Shown in pieces: positions 14,562 to 19,396 of a stretch of 19,396 nt of DNA. Location of the stretch: positions 1-19,396 of the forward strand of contig JBELJQ010000031.1 of assembly GCA_042090305.1 (NCBI GenBank). The letters are read 5' to 3'. How positions within the stretch are numbered: the stretch's first letter is position 1; each line of letters starts with the position of its first letter. The notes beneath the pieces are model-generated. The model searched no databases. It was not told the DNA's origin and worked only from the letters and a program-made list of their open reading frames with translations. The stretch is from TMED13 sp042090305. GTDB lineage: Bacteria; Pseudomonadota; Alphaproteobacteria; Methylaequorales; Methylaequoraceae. A program made the position numbers and the translations under genes.

Positions 14562-14732
14562 ATGATAAAACACTATGATTTACATAATAATGAAGTTACA
14601 TCAAAGGAATCCACACCAGTAATAGAGATCACACATTTTAATAAAGATGATGAGGTATGTAAAAAAGAAAGTTATCCAGTAGGTCACTTTTTAGGTAATG
14701 TTAAAGATATCAAAAGTATCAAATACTCGTAG
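14562..14732 (+). CDS. 56-aa protein of unknown function under its own sigma-54-type promoter
   Basis: A short reading frame of 56 codons plus stop, starting MIKHYDLHNNEVTS and ending DIKSIKYS. Three signals support it as a gene: a full Shine-Dalgarno (AAAGGAG, 14549-14555) at good spacing, which most genes here lack; a near-consensus -24/-12 promoter at 14522-14537; and a perfect hairpin terminator 33 bases after the stop. The protein is soluble and charged, with one cysteine (33), no signal peptide and no membrane helix. It follows the transglycosylase gene on the same strand and faces rpoN. I do not recognise it. A small flagellar or motility regulator is possible from the promoter alone. 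Confidence 0.68.
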   Translation: MIKHYDLHNNEVTSKESTPVIEITHFNKDDEVCKKESYPVGHFLGNVKDIKSIKYS

Positions 14733-14764
14733 ACTCAATCAAAGTTTATTAAAAGTATAAAATC

Positions 14765-14795
14765 AAAAAGCTAATTATTTTATAATTAGCTTTTT
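14765..14795. terminator. Bidirectional rho-independent terminator
   Basis: A perfect 14-bp inverted repeat (AAAAAGCTAATTAT / ATAATTAGCTTTTT) with a 3-base TTT loop. A-rich and T-rich ends give a U tract on both strands. It lies between the 56-aa gene and convergent rpoN and overlaps two bases of the rpoN stop codon (14794-14796), so it can end both transcripts. Confidence 0.85.
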
Positions 14796-16245
14796 AAATA
14801 TTAACATTTTGTATTTTCATTATTTTTCTACGTACCGAAGATGCAGGTATATTTAAAAGTTCACGGTACTTTGCAACAGTTCTTCTGGCAAGATTAATTC
14901 CCTCACCTTTAAGCTTGTTAACGAGCATTTCGTCGCTAAGAGGACTTTCTAGAGGCTCATCACTAATTATTTTTTTCAAAGATTCTCTCACAGATTCTGC
15001 TGAATGACTTTCACCATTATTAATACTATTTATCGATGCACTAAAGAAAACTTTCATTTCAAACATTCCTAATGGGGTCATCATAAGTTTCTCTGAAGTA
15101 ACTCTACTTACTGTACTTTCATGCATGTTTATTTTTTTTGCTACATCTTTTAATATCATAGGTTTTAAATATTTCTTCCCTTTTTCAAAAAATTCTTTTT
15201 GTTGATTTATAATCTCAGAACTTATTTTTAATGTCGTAATGTTCCTTTGTTCAATAGCTTTTATAAGCCACCTTGCTGAATTTAGAGAATCACTAATAAA
15301 TTTCTTATCACTATCTTTACATTCAAGTCTTTCAATTTCTTTCACATAACCCTCATTCACACTAACTTTAGGAAGAGTTGAATTATTTAACTCAACAGTC
15401 CAGTTATCTTTTTCTTTGGATACAATCACGTCTGGATGTGCGATGTTATTATTATTTTCATCGTATAAAGTTCCAGGTTTAGGATTTAATGATCTAATCA
15501 GTTTGATATTTTTTTTAAGGTTTTCATCACTCAAATTTGTAATTTTTTGAAGACCTTTTAAGTTTCCATTCCCTAAGAGTTCAAGATTATCAATTATAAG
15601 TTTTTTTGTTTCATCTAAATTATCTAAATTTTTCAATTGTATCTTAAGGCACTCTTTTATGTTTCGAGCAAAAACACCATTCGGCTCAAAACTTTGCATT
15701 CTTAATAGGACATCCTCAATTATTTCTAATTCATAACCACTAAATTTTGAAATACCATTTAAATCCTCTGTTAACCAACCACTTGGATCGATATAGTCGA
15801 TAAGAATTTCAGCAATTTGTTTTTCATCTTCCTGGTTGAACTCAATCAATGCCTGGTTAGTCAATACAGATTTAAGAGAAATTCTATCACTTTGAGTTCT
15901 TTCGATGATTGTGCCTGGATCGTTATAATCCTGAGAACTATTATTACTTGTAGCTAAGTCATTATCCCATCTATTCTCATAATCATGATTATAAGGCTCA
16001 TCAGAGAGAGATTCTCCATTTTTAAATGAATCTTCAAGATTATCAGTTTTTTCTTCATCCCTATCTTCAGTTTGGTTCTCTGAATTCTCATTATTCTCAA
16101 GAAATGGATTCTCCTCTATCTCTTTTTCAACTAAATCTGTTAACTCCAAATTTGTTAACTGCAAAAGTTTTATTGCTTGTTGCAATTGTGGTGTCATAAC
16201 GAGTGACTGACTTTGTTTTAGTTTAAGATTCTGACTAATCTGCAT
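14794..16245 (-). CDS. rpoN: RNA polymerase sigma-54 factor
   Basis: A 483-aa sigma-54. Region I (1-50) is Gln- and Leu-rich (QSLVMTPQLQQAIKLLQL), which contacts activators and inhibits melting. An acidic, Asn-rich region II spans about 50-110. The core-binding domain and a helix-turn-helix (near 363-386, DVAKKINMHESTVSRVTSEK) follow. The RpoN box ARRTVAKYRE (453-462), which reads the -24 GG, ends the protein. Length is normal. A strong AAAAGGAG lies 7 bases before the ATG. Sigma-54 needs an AAA+ activator, none of which is in this window. The usual neighbours lptB, hpf and ptsN are absent; it stands alone between convergent and divergent genes. Several -24/-12 sites nearby are likely targets. 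Confidence 0.96.
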   Translation of the reverse strand: MQISQNLKLKQSQSLVMTPQLQQAIKLLQLTNLELTDLVEKEIEENPFLENNENSENQTEDRDEEKTDNLEDSFKNGESLSDEPYNHDYENRWDNDLATSNNSSQDYNDPGTIIERTQSDRISLKSVLTNQALIEFNQEDEKQIAEILIDYIDPSGWLTEDLNGISKFSGYELEIIEDVLLRMQSFEPNGVFARNIKECLKIQLKNLDNLDETKKLIIDNLELLGNGNLKGLQKITNLSDENLKKNIKLIRSLNPKPGTLYDENNNNIAHPDVIVSKEKDNWTVELNNSTLPKVSVNEGYVKEIERLECKDSDKKFISDSLNSARWLIKAIEQRNITTLKISSEIINQQKEFFEKGKKYLKPMILKDVAKKINMHESTVSRVTSEKLMMTPLGMFEMKVFFSASINSINNGESHSAESVRESLKKIISDEPLESPLSDEMLVNKLKGEGINLARRTVAKYRELLNIPASSVRRKIMKIQNVNI

Positions 16246-16347
16246 TTTTATTCTCCTTTTATAATAATCTCACAATTTTTTAATAAAAAAGCAAAATTTT
16301 AATTTGACGCAAAGAGGTAGTCAGAAAAATGACTCTTTAAAAATCTA

Positions 16348-16375
16348 TGTGACACAGAAATAAAATTACTATAAT
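16348..16375 (+). promoter_or_regulatory. Possible sigma-70 promoter for the SPOR-domain gene
   Basis: TATAAT at 16370-16375 lies 16 bases after TGTGAC (16348-16353), a fair -35. The predicted start is about 16382, 50 bases before the ATG at 16432. A short inverted repeat AGTCA-N6-TGACT lies just upstream at 16319-16334 and could be an operator. Nothing else is seen in the 186-base gap between rpoN and this gene. Confidence 0.4.
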
Positions 16376-16431
16376 CTGTTAATAATGGCTCATAGCCTGT
16401 AAACTAAAGGTCATAAATTCTTTATTTTTAA

Positions 16432-17019
16432 ATGATAAAAATAATACCAATAATAATTTCCCCACTAATTTTTTTTTATGTTTATTATAATGTAGTTTTT
16501 TTGACAGATCAAAATATAGAAAATTTAGATAATAAAAAAGAAATTTCTGAAAAAATAATTGATGATTCAGAAGCAGATAGTTCGTCTAAAAATCAATTTA
16601 TTGATGGGGGGAAAATGGATCTAGCAAAAAGTAATGATAAGAAAATAGATCTAAAAGCTGTTCAGATAGAAAAGTTAGATTCAAATAAGAATATTGATAA
16701 AAAATTAAAGGTCAACAAAGTTAAAGAGGAAGTGATTGAAATAAAGCCAGTTGAAAACAATAAAAACATCAAAAGTTCAGATTCAGATATAGTGGTTAAA
16801 ATTCAGTTTGGTGCTTTTAAAAAACGTGAAAATGCACAGAAATTGATGAATAAGTTGAGGGAATTATTTGAAAAGGAATTTAGAGAAATACCAAATGCCT
16901 TTGAAATTATTGAGAAAGATATTCATTTTAAGGTGATTTATTTATCAAATTCAAATAATTTGGCTAAAGAGTTATGTAAGTTTAGTAAGTCAAAAAAAGT
17001 TAACTGTATAATTTTATAA
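16432..17019 (+). CDS. SPOR-domain membrane protein
   Basis: A 195-aa bitopic protein. One transmembrane helix at about 4-25 anchors it. A Lys/Asp/Ser/Asn-rich, probably disordered linker follows (about 30-115), then a C-terminal SPOR domain (about 120-195): VVKIQFGAFKKRENAQKLMN at its start and a closing strand KKVNCIIL. SPOR domains bind glycan strands stripped of stem peptides, mainly at the division septum, so a role in division or wall remodelling is likely. The two domain cysteines (C-K-F-S-K ... N-C) are typical of this family. It is followed 3 bases later by a small membrane-protein gene, probably in the same transcript. Confidence 0.8.
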   Translation: MIKIIPIIISPLIFFYVYYNVVFLTDQNIENLDNKKEISEKIIDDSEADSSSKNQFIDGGKMDLAKSNDKKIDLKAVQIEKLDSNKNIDKKLKVNKVKEEVIEIKPVENNKNIKSSDSDIVVKIQFGAFKKRENAQKLMNKLRELFEKEFREIPNAFEIIEKDIHFKVIYLSNSNNLAKELCKFSKSKKVNCIIL

Positions 17020-17022
17020 AAT

Positions 17023-17223
17023 ATGAAAAATTGCAGAATTTGTATCTATATAAGATTTTTTATAGCTTCAGTCTTGATGATTCTCATAGTATCAGTTCTT
17101 TTCACTGATAATCTAAAGTTTTTTTCGTTTGTTACACCATGGAATGCAGTAAAAGTAATATTTTCTTTAGGAACCTTAGTATTTATATTTAAGTTAATTG
17201 ATTATTTAAGGAAAAGAGATTAA
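17023..17223 (+). CDS. Small two-helix membrane protein
   Basis: A 66-aa protein with two hydrophobic segments (about 9-27 and 43-60) and a basic tail (DYLRKRD), which suggests a hairpin in the inner membrane with both ends in the cytoplasm. A C-x-x-C pair occurs near the start (MKNCRICIYIRF, Cys4 and Cys7) and could bind a metal or form a disulfide. It starts 3 bases after the SPOR-domain gene stop and ends in a 4-base convergent overlap with the DUF1566-like gene. The family is not recognised. Confidence 0.62.
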   Translation: MKNCRICIYIRFFIASVLMILIVSVLFTDNLKFFSFVTPWNAVKVIFSLGTLVFIFKLIDYLRKRD

Positions 17224-17693
17224 CGCTCCCTCACGAATCTAATAAATAATCTCTTTTCAGGAACAAATCTTCCAAAAGTATGACCAGTAAAGAAATTAAC
17301 TGACCAGAAAAATTTTGGAGACCACCAATTTCTTTGAGAAGTCCAAAATGGTTCAGGTGGTGTATTTGGAAATAAAACTGAATCAATTTTTACTCCTATG
17401 CATTCCATACAAACTAGACTTTCTAGCTCTTTTCTAGTAGGAAGCCTCCATTCGCCCTCTAATTGGTCATTTATTTGTCTATTTGCTTCTTTAATTTCCT
17501 CTCTATTTAATTTTTGAGGAATACCCAAACACTTTTTTTTTTCTTCATTCCATGATTGTCCTACAGTACACTTCAACCATTCAATTTTATTAGATAAATC
17601 GATTACGTAATTACCTTTATCTATGAACGAGGAAGAGAAAGAGTTCGAGAAATTAAAGAAATTTATTAATATTGTTAAAATAAAATATTTCAT
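17220..17693 (-). CDS. Exported DUF1566 (Lcl C-terminal-like) protein
   Basis: A 157-aa protein with a signal peptide (about 1-20, ending NSFS). One DUF1566/Lcl-type domain follows: IDLSNKIEWLKCTVGQSW near 31-48, then EWRLPTRKELESLV (81-94), FPNTPPEPFWTSQ (108-120), and a closing strand RLFIRFVRER (148-157). The W-R-L-P-T-R-x-E-L box is the family hallmark. Four cysteines (42, 55, 95, 98) may form disulfides. Members are surface or periplasmic proteins, often lectin- or adhesin-like, with mostly unknown roles. It is divergent from pomA, and a sigma-54-type site pointing toward it shares its -12 element with the pomA promoter. Confidence 0.78.
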   Translation of the reverse strand: MKYFILTILINFFNFSNSFSSSFIDKGNYVIDLSNKIEWLKCTVGQSWNEEKKKCLGIPQKLNREEIKEANRQINDQLEGEWRLPTRKELESLVCMECIGVKIDSVLFPNTPPEPFWTSQRNWWSPKFFWSVNFFTGHTFGRFVPEKRLFIRFVRER

Positions 17694-17741
17694 TGTTTTA
17701 TAGTACTATAATAAAGACATAAATAAAAAAAAAATCAATTT

Positions 17742-17757
17742 TGGTATTAAAGTTGCA
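17742..17757 (+). promoter_or_regulatory. Candidate sigma-54 promoter for pomA-pomB
   Basis: TGGTATTAAAGTTGCA keeps TGG and TTGCA of the -24/-12 consensus with exact GG-N10-GC spacing. The predicted start is about 17768, giving a 43-base leader to the ATG at 17811. Flagellar stator genes under sigma-54 are known in several proteobacteria, and rpoN is 1.5 kb away. Confidence 0.58.
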
Positions 17758-17769
17758 CAAAGTGTACCA
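17754..17769 (-). promoter_or_regulatory. Candidate sigma-54 promoter for the DUF1566 gene, overlapping the pomA promoter
   Basis: Read on the minus strand, TGGTACACTTTGTGCA has GG-N10-GC spacing and matches the consensus at T-G-G, A-C and T-G-C-A. Its -12 TGCA (17754-17757) is the same palindromic tetramer used by the pomA promoter. The predicted start is about 17743, 50 bases from the ATG at 17693. It is weaker than the others, but the shared element is notable. Confidence 0.38.
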
Positions 17770-17810
17770 AAATATTATTTTATAAATATAAACTAATAAT
17801 GGAAAAATAA

Positions 17811-18584
17811 ATGGATTTAGCTTCTTTAATAGGTTTTCTCGGAACAATTGGTATGATCGCAGGGGCAATGATATCAGCCGGTGGTCTAGGAATGTACATA
17901 GACATTCCTTCAATTTTAATCGTTTTTGGCGGTTCTTTTTTCGCAGTAATGTATACAGCTCCATTACCAACTTATTTAGGTGCATGGGGAGCATTTGGAA
18001 AGGCATTTAAACCTCCAGTCAAGAAAATGGACGAATTAATACAAAGAATAGTTGAGTTAGCGGGTATTGCAAGAAAAGATGGTATGATGGCACTAGAAGG
18101 TCAAGAAACTCCGGATGCTTTCTTTGATAATGGTCTTCAGATGCTGGTGGATGGAGCAGATGAGGCTAAACTTACTGTACAATTAAAAAAAGAATTAAAA
18201 GCAATGCAAGTTCGTCATCAGTCTATGATTGGAGTTGCACAGTCATGGGTTGATATAGCTCCAGCTATGGGAATGATTGGAACACTTGTTGGTTTAGTGG
18301 CAATGCTTGGAAATATGGCCGATCCTAAAGCAATTGGTCCTGCAATGGCAGTGGCTTTATTAACAACTTTATATGGTGCTATGATAGCAAATACTATTTT
18401 TACACCTATCGTTATTAAATTAAAAGGTTATGACGCATACGAAACAACATATAGGGAAATGATAATTACTGGATTACAGTTTATTTCAAGAGGTGAGAGC
18501 CCAAGAAACATTCAAGATCAGTTGGTTGCTAACCTTCCACCTAAAGAAAAACAAAAATTATTGGAAGAAGCTGCAGCAGGTTAA
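17811..18584 (+). CDS. pomA: Flagellar stator protein PomA/MotA
   Basis: A 257-aa inner-membrane stator subunit. Four transmembrane segments lie at about 5-24, 31-50, 148-168 and 177-200. The cytoplasmic loop (about 60-145) carries charged residues (ARKDGMMALEG, 87-97) that contact the rotor protein FliG. TM3 is the conserved PAMGMIGTLVGLVAML (151-166), and TM4 has AVALLTTLYGAMIAN (180-194). Thr158, Thr185 and Thr186 sit where sodium-type PomA carries threonines, favouring a Na+-driven motor. It is followed 10 bases later by pomB. A three-codon frame (ATG GAA AAA TAA, 17799-17810) ends exactly at the pomA ATG. Sigma-54 control is likely from the site at 17742. Confidence 0.94.
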   Translation: MDLASLIGFLGTIGMIAGAMISAGGLGMYIDIPSILIVFGGSFFAVMYTAPLPTYLGAWGAFGKAFKPPVKKMDELIQRIVELAGIARKDGMMALEGQETPDAFFDNGLQMLVDGADEAKLTVQLKKELKAMQVRHQSMIGVAQSWVDIAPAMGMIGTLVGLVAMLGNMADPKAIGPAMAVALLTTLYGAMIANTIFTPIVIKLKGYDAYETTYREMIITGLQFISRGESPRNIQDQLVANLPPKEKQKLLEEAAAG

Positions 18585-18594
18585 GGTTTAAAAA

Positions 18595-19396
18595 ATGGCT
18601 GAAGAAAAATCAGAAAACGCTGAAGAGAATATATCCGAAGAGGAAGAACAAGAATGTCCAGAATGCCCACCGAAAGGTGCCCCCGCATGGATGGCCACCT
18701 TCGCAGATATGGCAACTCTATTGATGGCTTTCTTTGTACTCATACTTTCTTTTGCAGAGTTTAATGTACCCAAATTTAAGCAAATAAGCGGTAGTTTAAA
18801 AAATGCCTTTGGTATCCAAAGAACTGTACCAGTTGTTGAGCCACCGAAAGGTACAACTATACTTTCATTGAACTTTAGCCCCAATCCCACACCCTCAGTT
18901 CAAGAAAATCTTAAGCAGCAAACCACCGAAACTGATCAACCGAAAGTAGAACAACAAACTAATAAAGATACAGCCTCAAAGGATGATGCTAAAAATGAAG
19001 ATGCAGAAGAACTTGCAAAAAATATTCAAGAGGCAATACAAAGAGGAGATATACAAATTGAAACCCTCGGAAGTAATGTTGTTGTAAATTTCACACCAAC
19101 TGAAGCAAACGAAGATGAACTTCCTAATCTTTTACAAAAAACTTTAGATTCTATCGAATCAGTAAAAGCTGCATCTGGAAAATCCGAATCAGAGGTTTTA
19201 TTTGGTGGTCTTGAAAAACAGCTCGCTAAATTGGCAACAGCAGCTGCAAGTAAGGGTAGTGGAGAAGGAGATTCGGTTGAAGGAGACAATAAAGGGGAAT
19301 CACCAGAACAGTCTAAAATTGAAGAAAAAAAAGCAGAGATTGCTGAAGATAAATTTAAAGTTGCTTTAAAGCAAGAAATTGGTGAAGGTTTAATAG
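18595..19396 (+). CDS. pomB: Flagellar stator protein PomB/MotB (C-terminus beyond the right edge)
   Basis: At least 267 codons, open at the right edge. The acidic cytoplasmic N-terminus carries CPECP (21-25), then the single membrane helix GAPAWMATFADMATLLMAFF (28-47) with the essential ion-binding Asp38. The plug region (FAEFNVPKFKQISGSLKNAF, about 52-71) and the PKGTTIL segment follow. Instead of the OmpA-like peptidoglycan-binding domain soon after, about 140-160 residues intervene. Part of this, around residues 140-165, reads IQEAIQRGDIQIETLGSNVVVNF, like the opening of a MotB periplasmic domain. The true opening (FKVALKQEIGEGLI) appears only at the window edge. The start ATG follows AAGG by 8 bases. 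The OmpA domain must lie outside. Confidence 0.92.
   Translation, partial: MAEEKSENAEENISEEEEQECPECPPKGAPAWMATFADMATLLMAFFVLILSFAEFNVPKFKQISGSLKNAFGIQRTVPVVEPPKGTTILSLNFSPNPTPSVQENLKQQTTETDQPKVEQQTNKDTASKDDAKNEDAEELAKNIQEAIQRGDIQIETLGSNVVVNFTPTEANEDELPNLLQKTLDSIESVKAASGKSESEVLFGGLEKQLAKLATAAASKGSGEGDSVEGDNKGESPEQSKIEEKKAEIAEDKFKVALKQEIGEGLI

Noticed and set aside
16304..16332. TTGACG at 16304-16309 as the -35 of a sigma-70 promoter
   Set aside because: No acceptable -10 lies 16-18 bases downstream; the TATAAT at 16370 has a better-spaced partner.
18588..18890. 100-aa minus-strand reading frame opposite the start of pomB
   Set aside because: It is a shadow of pomB: the plus strand encodes a clear stator helix, plug and linker, and the minus-strand protein is a low-complexity antisense product.
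19026..19289. 87-aa minus-strand reading frame near the right edge
   Set aside because: Antisense to the pomB linker, Ser/Pro-rich, with no start signal or family feature.
1..19396. CRISPR arrays, insertion sequences, tRNA or rRNA genes, phage genes
   Set aside because: No regularly spaced direct repeats, transposase or integrase frames, terminal inverted repeats or tRNA-like cloverleaf stretches were seen on either strand.

Overview
This AT-rich, very densely packed stretch most likely comes from a free-living, flagellated, low-GC marine proteobacterium. I favour an alphaproteobacterium. The reasons are the wording of the LpxL, sigma-54 and ferredoxin reductase motifs, and a bactofilin cluster lying next to an M23 peptidase. 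This is inference from remembered family patterns; no search was run. Gaps are mostly under 110 bases, many genes overlap by 1 to 27 bases, and no tRNA, rRNA, CRISPR array or insertion sequence is visible. No gene-free stretch exceeds 300 bases; the longest is about 185 bases, upstream of rpoN.

Left third (1-8028): a cut-off LpxL-type lipid A acyltransferase and a lone SUMT methyltransferase on the minus strand; a lone MlaF-type ABC ATPase; a small exported protein; an AmpG-type muropeptide permease; a glutathione S-transferase downstream of a ferredoxin-NADP+ reductase; and a large, divergent PEP carboxylase.

Middle (8025-14795): a voltage-gated-type K+ channel lies downstream of a four-gene, overlapping minus-strand cluster. 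That cluster begins with a protein resembling the nitrile-hydratase-like leader (NHLP) of RiPP precursors, followed by a Sel1-like exported protein and two small unknown proteins. Next come three tandem bactofilins. Divergent from them are a disordered tail-anchored protein and an M23 endopeptidase, then an exported lytic transglycosylase and a 56-aa unknown protein. This is a cell wall and morphogenesis block. A perfect 14-bp-stem hairpin separates it from convergent rpoN.

Right third (14794-19396): rpoN (sigma-54), a SPOR-domain protein, a two-helix membrane protein, an exported DUF1566-like protein, pomA and a right-truncated pomB (flagellar stator).

The most interesting signal is a set of sigma-54 (-24/-12) promoter matches, all with GG-N10-GC spacing, sitting in short gaps next to rpoN. 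They precede the bactofilin-linked operon (11959-11974), the lytic transglycosylase (13878-13893), the 56-aa gene (14522-14537) and pomA (17742-17757). A fifth faces the DUF1566 gene and shares its -12 TGCA with the pomA promoter (17754-17769, minus strand). If real, sigma-54 links the motor, a wall-cutting enzyme, an unknown small protein and perhaps a bactofilin-associated endopeptidase in one regulon. The second most interesting signal is the NHLP-like cluster, which has no recognisable modification enzymes beside it.
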